64,000 nucleotides of DNA from Hibiscus mutabilis (lineage: Eukaryota; Streptophyta; Magnoliopsida; Malvales; Malvaceae): assembly GCA_019671005.1 (NCBI GenBank), contig CM033732.1:41963392-42027391 (forward strand), written 5' to 3'. Both the position numbers and the translations under genes were made by a program. Shown here piece after piece: positions 33,000 through 45,616 of this stretch; position 1 is the first letter of the stretch; every line of letters starts with the position of its first letter. Under the pieces are notes generated by a model. It did not search any database. It was not told the DNA's origin and was given only the letters and a program-made list of their open reading frames with translations.

Positions 33000-35200
33000 A
33001 GTAAAGGGTAGTTTATCAAAGGGTCACACATAAGATTTTGTTAGTGTTGATATTGACAAGAATGAGATGCAAGAACTGGAAAGGCAAATGGTTGAGATGA
33101 TGACGGCTATGGTCAAAGAAAGGGGCACACTGAACTAAGAGAAGAACCGAACAAAGACCAAAACATAAATAAACAACTGGGTTCGCGTACTGTTACAATT
33201 TGCATCAATTAACCAACTAGAGGTGTAATTGAGTCGAACTCCAAGAAAGTGATGACAAGCCAGAAAAAATTCAAGAATAAAATAATAGGGGAAGACCTTT
33301 TAATTCAATTCTGATGACATATGCAAAATTGCTTCTAATGTTGGTAGAGAAAAACTTTGTGAGCCGAGTTTAGTCTAAGCCCAAAGGGTCTTCTTATCTT
33401 GAAGGTTATGACATCAATGCAGAATATGACTACCATTAAGGAAGTTAATATTATACAATCGCGAATTGCGAGGCTCTAAAGAACAAGGTTGAAAATCTTA
33501 TCAAGGCGGGCATGTTGAGTTTTGAAGATGGAAGACCCAACTTTTCTTAAAGCCTAACAATTAATGGAACACATGGAGATACAAAAGTGAAGGAAAGCTT
33601 AAGTCCATCAAAGTCAATTAAGTGTCCATGACAAAGTTGAAATTCTAGTATTCCCTCAGCTGATTGTCAAAAGACAAGAGTTCATAAACATCATTTTGAT
33701 CCAATTCCTATGTCGTATAATTGTATCCTCAATTGTTGAAGGCCAGATTGGTGACCCCACAATTCATTACACCTTTGCAACCTCCGTATCCAAAATGGTA
33801 TGACACTAATGCTCATTGTGAATTTCATGATAGAATTCAAGGACATTCTATTGAGAATTTTATCGCCTTCAAACGTCAAGTTCAAGTTATTTTGGAGCAT
33901 AAAAATAGGAATTTGAAACAAAAACTAGCCTGGTTCAATGGATGAATTTAAAATTTAAGAAAAGAATACCTAGAAAGAGAGGCATCAGTTCGAATATGAG
34001 GCTCAAATAAACAAATTAAGGCAATAAAGAGATTATTTGAATGAGTTGAAAAATTTGCAATTCAATTATCAAGAACTTTGTTCGATGCTCAAGAATGCTG
34101 GTTTGGGTGTGACTTTGGAACAGTCAAAGAAAAGAATTAAAAAACTGAAACATGAAGCTGAATATTGGAAAATAAGTTTTAAAGCAAATGAAAATTGAGT
34201 CAATACGCTCTCGTTTAATCTGTCGACAATGGAAATACATCGCAATGCCATCATGGATGATTTAAGGGTTAGCCAGGCTAAATGTGAGATGGTGAGTATG
34301 TACATGCAGATGTATGGAGATAATGTTATCAAGTTGAATGACAATCAAGCTGAAAATGTAACACTAAAGAAGAAGTTAGATGAGTATCTTAATCTTAAGC
34401 TAGTGTACAAAGATCTCGCTGATGATATTAAGAAAGATTGTTAAGAAAGTGAGGAAAAGTGACATGTCCAATTTCAAAGATCGAGAATGAAGATACGAGA
34501 AAGGGACAATGACATGAAAGTTTCATTTACTCAAGCACGATAAGTGGCTCAGCAAGTGGCATACATGGTTGACATAGCAATAATATTGAATCATAATACC
34601 AATCCAACATTAGATAATGGAGGGAAGCTGACTTGACTCTTAGAGAAAGTTAGGAAATTGTGAGTTAGAGCTCACCAATATTTTTAGTATCTGATATCTG
34701 ATGTAATGAATCCTTTTATCTCAATGAAATTCGTTCTATGATGATCACTTTTAGAATCAATACCCTGCATTCAAAGCTCCATGCATTCATAAAATTTTCT
34801 CACCTTATCGAAGGTTAATATCTCACTCCTAGGCCAATAAAGATAATGTCAAACCCATCTACCCATAGCTATAATCTAGATAATATCTGCGACTTTCACA
34901 TGGGGGCACCAGGACATGCTAACAAGAAGAATAGTCCTTTAATGGAAGAAATCAATAAGCTAGTAAATGATGAAATCCTGAAACGAGAGCTAGTTCAGCA
35001 ATGAGAGACAAAAAAATGAAGCATGCTATTATACCAGTCGAGGAGTCGGAAAGCCAAAATGAATTCTTCAAAGACTGTCTGGAATTCTGAAGAGTCTGTC
35101 TTACCCATGTTTCTGCATCATATGGGTACAATCTAAAGGGACTATTTTTGAAGTAATACATGGAGATATTATGCTACTTCTAGCCCTAAAGTAGTAGAGA
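33000..35200 (+). pseudogene. Gag-like and coiled-coil relics of element 3
   Basis: Gag-derived segments are scattered over all frames with many stops. Zinc-knuckle-like segments appear at about 33,405-33,540, 33,790-33,880 (NAHCEFHDRIQGHSIENF) and 34,890-34,925 (CDFHMGAPGH). The middle one is preceded by YPQLLKARLVTPQFI, which corresponds to YSQLYEADLVRPYIV in element 1 gag. About 33,960-34,440 is a heptad-rich coiled coil reminiscent of the second half of element 1 ORF1. No protease or RT cue was found. Decay is much deeper than in element 1. Confidence 0.65.
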
Positions 35201-35794
35201 TCATTTTCTAAGGGTGTATGTCATGTTTGTTGGTTTTCATTTCAATTGAAGGATTTTTTTTGAAATCCATGAATATATGTATATCTCTTCTTACCCTTGT
35301 AGGCCTCTGGATACCAATTGCAAGATGTGACATTGATTCTTGTACAAAGATCGATTGGATGTTGTGAAGATGATAAAGTGAAATTTATTTCTCAGTCTAC
35401 TCTGGTCGGCAAAGTAAGAAAATGGGAGATTAATACACTTTTGATAATGTTCTATGACAAATCTTTGAAATTCATAAACAGTGAAGGGGACTAGACAATT
35501 TTAACAGAGTAGAGTTGCTTAAAATTGAAATTCTAAACGTAGTCTTCTATACTCTAATAAGAACATAGATTGTATCTAGCCAAAAAAAAGAGAAAAAAGA
35601 AAGAGAAAAAGAAAAATAGAAGAAGAAAAATAGAATAAAAAGGGAAAAAAAGAAAGAATAAAAAATAGAAGGAAAAAATGGGAAGAAAGAATAATAAACT
35701 ATTGAATAAATAAATCTCGAAGTACTCTGACGGAGCTATGGGGGTTGACAATTCTAATAAGAAGCTATGCTCCACCTGTCCAATACCCTGGCGT

Positions 35795-35861
<67 letters not shown>

Positions 35862-37179
35862 GCTAGTTACATTTGGAAGCACACACATGCACTTATGGAA
35901 TTTTATTCTTATAATGATATTTTTGCACTCTACTGGTTAAACAAGTACTGGAAGCTTGAACATATTTATGAATGGAAATGAATGACGAGAATGAAAAAAG
36001 AGTTGTTTCTGAATAGATCGAGCAATGCGATAATCATAGGGTGTGAACTGAGTGATTTGGAAAATATTTCATAACTTTAGATGTCGCCACAACATTTACA
36101 AGTTATGCTAATCACATGAGGGTTGAATCTAAGATGCTCTTGCACTTGAGATCTAGGGTATCCTATTCTGTTTTCTTTCTTTAAGATTCTGATTTTCTAG
36201 GTCTTGTAAGGTATCCTTCATTAAAATGTCGATCGACATACTAACATTTTTTGCAAACAAAAAGATTTCCATGTTTTGCTTCAGAGATAAATTTTAAAAT
36301 GCAAGGCCGTGGATACAAATGATTGACCTGACATGGAAAAGATATGATTGAGTATGGGACGTTCATTTTTAATTGACAACTTTGTATTTAAAAGAGAAAT
36401 AACCTATCAGGGGTCATGGTGAGCATAATGACAATAATGCATATATTAGACAATTTAGGGACTTAAAGCAAGTTTTTACCATCGAGTTTGGTTGTTCTTT
36501 GAAATTAAAGAATGAATTAGATAAATGTTCAGGGACTTGAAGAAAGTTTAGGGACTTGAGGCATTTGCTCCCCCTAAATGATGAAAGAGGGGCAAATTAT
36601 ACATGATGGGGCAAGAAACAAAGAGATTAGAGGAGCATTGTGCATAAGAGTTCAAATCAGAATAGACAAGAGAGGATGCAGAGATTGAAATAATTTGATT
36701 ACTAAAGAAGTCAAAATCAGCTCAAGAAGAATAAGAGCTCAACAATAAAATTTTAGGGAAAATTTTATCAGGGCATGAAGCCAATAAGAGCTTCAAACAA
36801 AACCCAAGACGAGCAAGCTAAGCAAGACTTGAGAACAATCTAAAGAGATGAAGAGGCTTTGCAGCAAAAGCAGAAAACTCAACAGACAAGCAAAGAATAT
36901 CAGAGCCAATCCTGGTGGTCCTCAGTTGTCACAATCCATACATCATGTATAGTCAGACATCCATAAGATAGAAGTATGCTAACTCATACATTCAAAGCAT
37001 TTTTGCATATTTTGGCAAGAATTTACAAAATCAGCAAAGAATAAGCAAATATTTCAATCTACAACTTCAGGATTGAAGAAGTAGATATCAGCAAAGATTT
37101 TAATCACATTTTTGTGAAGCAAAGATATCAACTCGTGACTTCCTTTATGAAGATGCGGATCTCAACAAAGATTTTCTGA
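35201..37179 (+). other. Non-coding internal region of element 3
   Basis: No gene is seen. A 120-bp A/G-only-rich tract lies at about 35,580-35,700 (purines on the plus strand). A (TAA)n microsatellite of about 22 copies lies at 35,795-35,860. A second polypurine-like word, GAAAGAGGGGCAAATTATAC, occurs at about 36,584-36,603, and the segment at 36,935-37,020 matches the 3' region of element 1. Confidence 0.6.
35795..35860. repeat. (TAA)n microsatellite
   Basis: An uninterrupted TAA/ATA run of about 66 bp. Confidence 0.97.
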
Positions 37180-37790
37180 ATTTCTGCATAAGATAGAAAG
37201 TGTAGTATAATTATAAAGCCTTCGAGTCATCAGTAAGTACTTCGGGCATGATGTTAAGTTCTTCGGTCCATCACCTTCGGGAGTGATGACAATATTTGAT
37301 TATCTTCACAAGACAGAAAGTATAGTACAATTCTAAAACCTTCAGGTCATCAGTAAGTCTTTCGGGTATGATTTAAGTCCTTCGGGCTATCACCTTCGAG
37401 AGTGATGAGAACATTTGATTGTCTACACAAGATAAAAAATACAGCATAATTCTAAAATCTTTGGGTCATCAGTAAGTCCTTCAGGCATGATATTAAAACC
37501 TTCAGGCCATCATCTCCGGGAGTGATGAGAATATTTGATTGTTTGCACAAGATAGAAAAATCATTACAATCCTAAAACCTTCGGTTCATCAGTAAGTCCT
37601 TCGGGCATGATGTTAAGTCCTTCGGGCCATCGCCTTCTGGAGTGATAAGAATATTTGATTTTCTACACAAGATAAAAAGTGCAGTGCAATTCTAAAACCT
37701 TCAGATCATTAGTAAGTCCTTCGGGCATGATGTTAAGTCCTTTAGGTCGTCACTTTTGAAAATGATGAGAACTTTTTGAATGTTATCACA
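37180..37790 (+). repeat. Tandem array, about 120-bp unit, five copies
   Basis: The units share CACAAGATAGAAAGT, CATCAGTAAGTCCTTCGGGC and ATGATGTTAAGTCCTTCGGG phrases, repeated near 37,240, 37,360, 37,480, 37,600 and 37,720. It occupies the same place, between coding relics and the 3' LTR, as the TATATAGG array of element 1 but is unrelated in sequence. Confidence 0.85.
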
Positions 37791-38429
37791 ATAAGACAGT
37801 GCCGGCATGGTATCAGCAAAGATTTTAACCTTTTGGACCATCAAGAAAAAAAAAGAAGTTCGGGTTACCATGTTGGAAAGCAAGATATATCAACTTTGGG
37901 CTCAGGTGATGAAGATTCACAACTTAATTGGTCAAAAGTTTCAACGTCTCTTGTTGAAGCACTTAAAGTTTCTTACTAATTTACCTAAGTAGTATATTTA
38001 CTTTAAAATTAACTTTGAAAGATTAATGGTAGATTCGACTTTTTGAAGGTCACATATGTTTTAAGCATAGAAGGAGATCGATCGATAGAGAAAGAGAAAC
38101 CAGAGATCCTATGCGAGTTTCAAACTGAAAGATAGAGACACTTTAGGCAAAAGGAGCAGTGACTCTAAGGATATTAGTGCTTCAAGCTAGAAATCAAGTA
38201 TATCTCATATCATATCATGTTGAATTTTCACTAATTGGTGATATTTTTTTTTTGTAGGTCAATTTTTCCCTATAGAAGGAAGTGAATGAACATTCCAAGC
38301 AAAGAATATCGAGCTCTTAATAAGAAGAGTTTGCCTAGAAAAGAATGAAGAGTTCATAATAAGAAGAACTCGCCCAACAAAGAAGATAGAGTTCCTAATG
38401 AAAGAATTCACTTGTTCAAAACCTTGGTA

Positions 38430-39080
38430 GAAAGGTGGATTAACATTTAAAAAAAAGGAAGAGTGTAATTGTTCCAGTCTTCATCAACATTTTAGAAGAA
38501 TGAAAAGTGTAACGATTCCAGGCTTCATTGCATTTCAAAAGAATGGATAGTTTAGTTTTTCAAACTTCGTCAATATTTCAAAAGAATGAGGAGTATAATA
38601 TTTTCAGGCTTCGCAGCATTTCAGAAGAATAGATAGTTTGACTTTTTAAACCTTACCAAACATTTTAGAAGAATGAATAGTGTAACTGCTCTAGGCTTCG
38701 CAGTATTTCAGAAGAATGGATAGTTTATTTTTCAGACTTCGTTAACATTTCAAAGGAATAAAGAGTATAATGACTCTGTGCTTCGCTGTATTTCATAAGA
38801 ACATATAATTTAGCTTTTCAGACTTCATTAACATTTTAGAAAAATGAAGAGTGTTACTATTATGGGCTTTGTCGCATTTTAGAAGAATGGATAGTTAGAC
38901 TTTTCATATTTCATTAACATTTCAGAGGAATGAATGGTGTCATTGTTTTAGGCTTTGTAACATTTTAGAAGGAAGAATAGTGTAGCTTTTCAGACTTTGT
39001 CAACATTTCCAAAAGGACTAATAATTTGATTTTTTAAACTTCATCGACATTTCAGAAGAATGAAGAATTAGATTGTTTCA
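38430..39080 (+). repeat. Second tandem array, about 58/116-bp units
   Basis: Alternating subunits read approximately ACATTTCAGAAGAATGAAGAGTG then CAGGCTTCGCAGCATTTCAGA, with GGATAGTTTAGCTTTTCAGA between them. About eleven subunits are visible, strongly diverged. Confidence 0.75.
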
Positions 39081-39190
39081 GAATTCACCAACATTACAAA
39101 AGGATTTACAGTGTAGATGGTAACCAGCTGATTCGGGCAAAACTCGTGTCTTTTCAGTCTTTGCCTAGTTCCCGTTTTATAGCATTGAGC

Positions 39191-39204
39191 AAAGAGGGGG
39201 CAAC
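39191..39204 (+). promoter_or_regulatory. Polypurine tract of element 3
   Basis: AAAGAGGGGGCAAC directly precedes the 3' LTR and differs from the element 1 tract by one G. Confidence 0.8.
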
Positions 39205-41542
39205 TGTAATACTCGAATTTTACCTGAGTATATACATATATATATATATATATATATTTTTCTTCTATTTAAATAATAATACAATAAATAAATAAATACA
39301 AATAAATCCAAAATACATGTAAAATAGTCTAAAACACACAAATATCCATTATATTGTCCATTTTACATATATAAAGCCCATATTCAATTACAAATGCTTA
39401 AGATCCTACTTCTAATAGATGTCCCCGCCTATTTTCAGGTATAAACCAGCGCAACAAACACAAATTTATTTGAAAAACCCATTTCTCGCCCAAATAGTGC
39501 CATGTGGTTGTTGTTGATTGGCCTAAACCGTTTCACGTGGATTATGATTTTCTTGAAGCTTATCAGGAGATAGTTGGCCGCTAATGTCACCTATATGATG
39601 TTAGCATGATGTCATCATCTGACATCCCTATAAATAGAGAGAGAAATTTCTATGCATTAAAACATTATAATAATAAGTAATAAAGAGGAGAGAGAAAACG
39701 TACCATTTCAGAAACTGAATCGCCATGGAAAAGCTCATCGATCACTGAAAAAGATGCCAAAATCACCATTTTAGCCACCGGAAGGTACATCCTTCCTCGA
39801 TCTTTTAATTCTTGCAAAGAAAAACAATGTTAGTTTCTATAAATAAGAACATAAATGAAAATCTAAAAAGAGAAAGAGATCAGAGCTTATCTTGTGGTGG
39901 TCGAAAGGTTTAGTGCATGACGGAGTTGAAGAGGGTGAGGGTTTCGGGTAGTTTTAGATTTAGGAGTGCGGAGATGGGTGGCTCTATCGAGCCAGAACTA
40001 GTTTTAGAGGGTTTAGGGTTGAAAATTGAAGGATTTAAGGTTCGGACGACGGTCAAAAATTGCCTCAGAACAGCCGAGAGTCAACTCTCGGTGGTCGGCT
40101 AACAACGAATAGTGGTCAAAATGAGGCTAAGATGGATCTGACGGCAGGGGCTATGACAGAGTTCAACCGAAGTTGATGACATTTATCATGTTCTTGATGA
40201 ACATGGATGAACATTCATCCAAAAAGGGCTGGTTTTGATCTGATTTGGGGGAAATTTTTTAGTTTTTCTTGTTTGTTTCAGAGGATTTAGAGAGAGGAGA
40301 GAGTTAGAGAAAAAGAGATTTTAAAAATGAGGGAAATAAGAGAAATTTTGGGCTATTAGGGCCTTTTATAGCCCGGGCAAAACGACACCGTTTTAGTGCT
40401 GGGTCAAAGAGACTCGCGAGTCTGAGCAGGATCGAACATGCCCTATTTTTCAGATCCTTAAACATTTGGACCAAAATTTGTGTTGTATTCAATTTAGTCC
40501 CTATTTTAATAAAATCAAGTTCCAATTTCAATTCCTTTCAATTTGGTCCTTTACATCTTTTAGTTATTTATCTAATTGCTGTAATTAATTATTTGAATGA
40601 TGCGTGTTTAAAATTGAGCATATAATATTAATTGTTACATAATTAAATCATCTAGTTTAATTTAATTAGTATTTAAAGCCTTAGTCTTAGTTTCTCTATT
40701 AGGCTTTAATAATTTAATTAGAAAGACAATTATAGAAAATTAATGTGTATTAAGTGGGAAACTTTGAAGTTCAATTTTGAATGGTGTCCTAGTGCAATGG
40801 GGTGTTGTTCAACCTGAGCTTTTAACTAGAATACATAATATACATTACAACACTATAAAATTGATAAATAATTTAGACTAATTAATTAGAGCTTTAAGAG
40901 GATTAGAACTTTAAATAATTAGAATAATTAATTAATAGGGGAATATTATCTATAACTTTGGAGTTCAATATGGATGATATTTTAAGGTAACTGAGTGTTA
41001 TCTCATACAAGCGTTGGAGTTAAATAATATTATAGATTAAATAACACATAAATTTAATTAGAGCATTTATAGATTAGTACTTAAAATAAAAAAGACCGTA
41101 ATTAATCAAGCATATAAAACCTTTATATACGAAATATATTTTTGGAATATGAATAGAGGTACCATGAGCGTATATGGGTGTTTTCAATTTATATTCGAAA
41201 CAAAAATATATTTTCATATAAAAGGAATATTTTCATTTGGAATATAAACCCAATTAATAATAAATTTGAATTGTTATTCCAAAATGCCAATATGCCACAC
41301 AAAATTAAAGGTACCGATATCGGGCGTTTGTGGGGTGCTAATTCTTCCCCTCACTAATCGACTTTCGAACCCAAATTTAAAAAAAGAAAGAATCTCTGGT
41401 TGTTTTTATGGTGTCTGGTCTATCAAAGTGACCGGTGCCGATTCTAAATATGTTCAAAAATCAAATTAAAAAGGAAAAATCCCAATTTTCAAAAAAAAAA
41501 AATCATCAATCTATTTTTACCAGTTTAAAAATAATTTCGACA
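39205..41542 (+). repeat. 3' LTR of element 3
   Basis: A 2,338-bp copy without the MITE and solo LTR present in the 5' copy, so both insertions postdate element 3. A (TA)n run at about 39,233-39,257 is longer than in the 5' LTR. The end at TTCGACA followed by ACAGG is the best fit, not certain. Confidence 0.85.
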
Positions 41543-42870
41543 ACAGGGTATATTGTATTGATACTGGTAGGTGTTGTTTATGCAATGCCTTGCTTAATTT
41601 GGATTTGTTTATTTAACTCGTTTGTGGGCGATGTTTTGGGGTTATGTTTTGAGTCATTCCGTGATATTGATTCCATTGATATTGATCTCCACGTCATAAA
41701 AATATTTTAAATTTAAAATTTCTATTCAATATAAACATTAGTTTATTTTTATACTAAACTTCTGTTCATTTGTGGAAATTTACTGCAGGAGATAACGATT
41801 TTTTTGTTGTTTTCTTAAATTTTCATGATTTTTTTCTTGATTAATTGGATTGATTCGCATCACACCTAATTTTTGTGGGTAAATTTTTCAATAGAGATTT
41901 TTTGTATTCATAAACCCTCAAACTTAAAATTTGTTTAAAAAATATCAAATTACTTATCACTTAAATTAATTTCGTTGGCGGAAATACTGATATTTAGCTT
42001 CTACTATAAGATTGGAAATGAAGAATATCGATTTCTAAGAAATCGCTTCTCATCTTACCCTCTTTCATTCACTGTTGCTGATACCGATATCCCGTCTCAA
42101 ATATTTATCTTATTCACCTGTGGCATATATGTGAGAATAATGGATGGCCACGTAGACTCCACACGCTCAACCAGCATCTTCTTCTACTTTATTTTCCCTA
42201 AAAATCCAAATATTCTAGTTTATGTTCGATTTTTCAACCCTCGAAATTTTCATCAGGTTGTTGACTCAGTCCTGGATATAAGTCAAAAGTGAATAAAAGA
42301 TCTCTTAAATCACTTTATTTATCTTTTTATGTTAGGAGAAGTCTTGTTATTGAATTTATTAAGGAAGTATAGTGAATTCAAGTTAGATCAAGAGAGTATT
42401 TTGGTCTATCATTTGTACTGATGTTATTGTGGTTAAAATATGTTTCACCTGATCCAAAGGGGAGTATTATGATAATGTGTTCGATATCGCTTTATATGAT
42501 TTTAGTGTTGTTTGATAAACTAAAAAATTAAAATTAAAAAATTAAGTATCAAAACAACCACTTTCGAACAACCCATGATCTGTGGTTTATACTGTATTAT
42601 TGAAATGCGATCATCTAATATGATCTTAAATTAGAATCTATTAATTTAATTTCATCCTCGGATTAGACTTGGCGCTGACTTATTTAATTTCATAAATTAG
42701 AATTTAAAACCCAAACTAAAACACAAGTAATTAATATACAAAAGATAAAACCAGTAACACCCACGCGTAAGATCATAAGCTCTAAACCTGAAACTTTCAG
42801 GCAAGGTATGTCATAACACGGGAATTCATATTTTTACATGGATAGAAGTAGGAGTAATTAATTAATTACT
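41543..42870 (+). other. Flank of element 3: possible LINE tail, then diverged EF-hand unit flank
   Basis: 41,548-41,710 may continue the LINE relic cut by element 3. From about 41,760 to 42,300 the sequence matches the flank found at 44,040-44,480 and 46,750-47,210 (TCTACT(A/G)TA...AGATTGGAA(G/A)TG and CATATATG-containing segments), including a decayed SINE at about 41,830-41,965. It is thus the oldest visible unit of the EF-hand duplication. A 105-codon open frame at 41,975-42,292 overlaps this repeat flank and is not called. Confidence 0.55.
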
Positions 42871-42877
42871 AAACTAG

Positions 42878-43159
42878 TTAACTAAAATTGATGTATCCAC
42901 GTTTATAAGCGTATTCAATGAGGTCGTCAAGCTCCTCCAAGCTGACGCATCCATCCCTATTTTTATCCACACGTTTCAGTGCTCTCCAAGCTCTGAAACC
43001 AGGAAAGATGGAACCGAATCGACCAAACGCCTTCTTTATCTCTTCCTTGGTCAGTATGCTGTTATCATCAATATCGCAATCGAAGAATACTTTCCGAAGC
43101 TGCTGCTTACTATCCGCATTGCTCGGCAATGCGGAGCCTTTCAGAATGTTGTGAACCAT
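42878..43159 (-). CDS. Two-EF-hand calcium-binding protein, copy 2
   Basis: This probable small calmodulin-like Ca2+ sensor has 93 residues. EF loop 1 is D29-I-D31-D-N33-S-I-L-T37-K-E-E40 and loop 2 is D65-K-N67-R-D69-G70-C-V-S73-L-E-E76, both canonical. They are joined by a helix with PGFRAWRALKRV, and the C-terminus reads YAYKRGYINFS. ATG at 43,159 is preferred: it matches the start of the copies at 45,928 and 48,613 (M-V/I-HN) and lies about 100 nt from the TATA box at 43,255-43,262. The open frame extends upstream only through non-ATG codons. It is single exon as read. The protein has only two EF-hands, half a calmodulin, and would be expected to act by binding a partner or dimerising; that is inference. 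Confidence 0.85.
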   Translation of the reverse strand: MVHNILKGSALPSNADSKQQLRKVFFDCDIDDNSILTKEEIKKAFGRFGSIFPGFRAWRALKRVDKNRDGCVSLEELDDLIEYAYKRGYINFS

Positions 43160-43262
43160 TTGTATGGCAAGGATTTTGAGGTTGATCAGCAACAAGCTGA
43201 AATCGGAACTCCTACTTCGGTTGTCTCACTGGACTCGTATGATATATCATAGGGTTTATATA

Positions 43263-45490
43263 GACTTGTTCGAGCATATGCTCGAGCCACTCATTGTCTG
43301 TATTGATCCGAATGAGATTTGTTTACTAAAATGTGAGGGGTGCATATTAGAAAAACAAAAGATTAGGAACGTGAGAATAAGTTATGTGTTTAATTAAGTA
43401 TTTAAGTATCCATCTTTTGTGCCGTAAATTCGATATATTATAACACAGAGTTATACTCCATCGTAGAAAATTATTGAAATTTCCAAGCCTCTAAGTACAG
43501 CATCTTCTCAACATCATATCATCTTTTAATACCCACTCGTTCATAGAAAATTATTGAAACCTCCAGGCCTCTAAGTGTAGCATCTTTAAAATCCTTGTCA
43601 ATAAGGTGAAAAAAAGAACATGGGCTGTTTTTTTTTTCTTTTACTCGCAGGGGCGGAACATATGAGGTGTTTTGAGGGCGTGGCCCCTGCCAAATTTTTT
43701 TGGAATGATAATAGAGTAGATATTCTTTTTAAAAAATAAAATTAGTTTTATAATTCTTTCAATTTTTTTAAAATCTTATAATAACTTCTCTCAAAATTTG
43801 TAATCACTTTATGGTCTCCTTTATAAATTTATAATTTCGCCCATGGTTACTAATATTAATCCTAATTATTCTTCGATTTAAATTTTATATCATTTTACGA
43901 ATCGGATTGATGTCACTAAATTAAATAACATCAATTCAATTAATAGTGATATCAACATCATAATAAACATTTTGTATCTAGAGTATAAATTCAATAAAGA
44001 CATTGAGTTACTTTTATAGCAAAACTGTGGTTCACTCTATGTGGGAATCTACTATAGGAGATACCAAACTGTAGCTTGCATTAGAAGATTGGAAGTGGAA
44101 AAGGAGATAGGATTCTAATTTCTAAGAAATGGGTTCTTATCTTATCATGTTTCATTCATTTTTTGTGTATTTGTTGTACTTTCAGTTTTTAAGATTTCAC
44201 CTTGACTAATTCGGTCCGCGTCGCACACCTGATTTTCGTGGCTAAATTTTCTATAAAAAAAAATTTGTATATACAACGCCTCAAATTCGAGACTTGCTTA
44301 AGCGATATCAGACTGCTTATCAATTAGACCAACCTGATGGTCACTTTTTCTGTACATTGATATGAAGCATCAAATATTTTTCTTATTCACGGATGGCATA
44401 TATGCAAATATATATATGGAAGGTCCATAAAGACTGGCCACTCAAGCAGCAGCATCCGCTTTATTTTGTCTTTTTTAAAAAGTGTGTTTCGAAAGTTACA
44501 TTATAATTGAATTTAAGTGTAATTACACATATAAAAAGTTTAGTTAACTGTTGTGATTAATGAATTTCTTTGAAGTGAGTATAATTAAAGGTTCTAAATT
44601 ACACTCTTCAATTCGAGGATGAATGACAATTTGTGTAATTATTCATGTAATTACACTTTTAATTTTACAAATATTTTTTTAAAATTAAACATGTATCTAT
44701 GTAATCACAATTTGTACTACAAAATTTGACATAGAAAAATTAAAATGTAAATGTCCAAATCCATCTTAAAAGTCCAAACTATTGTAAATAAATTTTGAAT
44801 TTCAACACTCAAAAATATTTTCCTTCAGGGATGAAACTATGTTGAGGGTGGGAGGGCAATTCCCCCAACTTTAATGATTTAACTATATTTTAAGTTATTG
44901 GTAATTTTGAATCCATTTCAATTAAATCCTTGCACTCCCCAAAATTGCTTAGTATAATTTATTTTTAGGACCATAGCAGTTTTAAAATTAATTAAATTAA
45001 GTATTGATCCCAATTTTTTTGTTTATTTGCTTTTAAGACCTTTTAATGTTAAAATTAGTGAAATTAAATCCAATTTCCTTTAAATTGTTATGTTTTAATT
45101 ACTTTTTAGTATCTCAAATCATTTCAAAGTTAAACATTTTGCCCCATGATTCAATCCTTATCTATACTTTTAAGTTACGTGAGATTTATGAAATCAACTA
45201 GGCGTCTCAACTTTTAAGGTACTTTTCAGCCGTCACCGTATCACCTTCTTCAACCTCTTAGTTCCGTCCTTGCTTCCAGTGTTCATCTTCTTTGAATTTT
45301 TTCCAATGATTCTCCAATATTATCTCTTCTCTTAAATTTTTAGAGTTCAAACTTGAATTCTTTTCTGCATAAAAATTCCAAACAAGCACGATCGAGTATC
45401 GTCTCATCTGATGTTAATCAAACTTTAGCAGATTGCATACAAGGAGTGAAGCTCCAAGGACACTTACATGACATGAAATCGAACTACTTC
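43263..45490. repeat. Duplicated flank of the EF-hand unit, first copy
   Basis: This non-coding flank aligns with 46,033-48,160 at an offset of about 2.7 kb. Shared landmarks are the CATGGGCTGTTTTTTTTT segment (43,620 and 46,347), CAAACTGTAGCTTGCATTAG (44,068 and 46,786) and GACTTTGGCGTTGGCGAATT (45,500 and 48,170). It contains a SINE at about 44,170-44,340 and a possible hAT-like MITE at about 44,826-45,272 (CAGGGATGAAACTA and TAGTTCCGTCCTTG ends, no convincing target duplication). Confidence 0.8.
44170..44340 (-). mobile_element. tRNA-derived SINE, first duplicated copy
   Basis: On the minus strand an A-box-like TTGGTCTAATTG lies near 44,320-44,331 and a B-box-like GTCTCGAATTTGA at 44,281-44,293, a spacing typical of tRNA-derived SINEs. 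The better-preserved copy is at 46,894-47,073. Confidence 0.65.
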
Positions 45491-45616
45491 ATGGATTAGA
45501 CTTTGGCGTTGGCGAATTTCATTACATTTATTAAAATTTGGAACCCAGGTTCGAAAATCACAAGCTTATAAACTAGCAATATTATCACACGGAAATCGGG
45601 AATGTATATTTTTACA

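Larger units (their letters stand above)
28108..41542 (+). mobile_element. Tat-related LTR retrotransposon with gag relics but no pol (element 3)
   Basis: Direct LTRs start TGTAATAC(C/T)(C/T)GAATTTTACC at 28,108 and 39,205. A near-match duplication, GCAGG at 28,103-28,107 and ACAGG at 41,543-41,547, brackets it. Membership of the Tat group is shown by the polypurine tract, the LTR module near 32,040-32,171, the leader end near 32,870, the 3' segment near 36,935 and gag zinc-knuckle-like relics. I found no RT, RNase H or integrase cue in 32,265-39,204. It therefore looks like a non-autonomous gag-only derivative, or an element with a large old deletion. A canonical primer site right after the 5' LTR was not found. 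Confidence 0.85.

Noticed and set aside
41975..42292. 105-codon plus-strand open frame
   Set aside because: It falls in the duplicated EF-hand flank, where the equivalent positions of the other copies are not open.
44826..45272. Possible hAT-like MITE with CAGGGATGAAACTA and TAGTTCCGTCCTTG ends
   Set aside because: The ends look right but no 8-bp target duplication could be found in either duplicated copy, so it is mentioned but not called separately.
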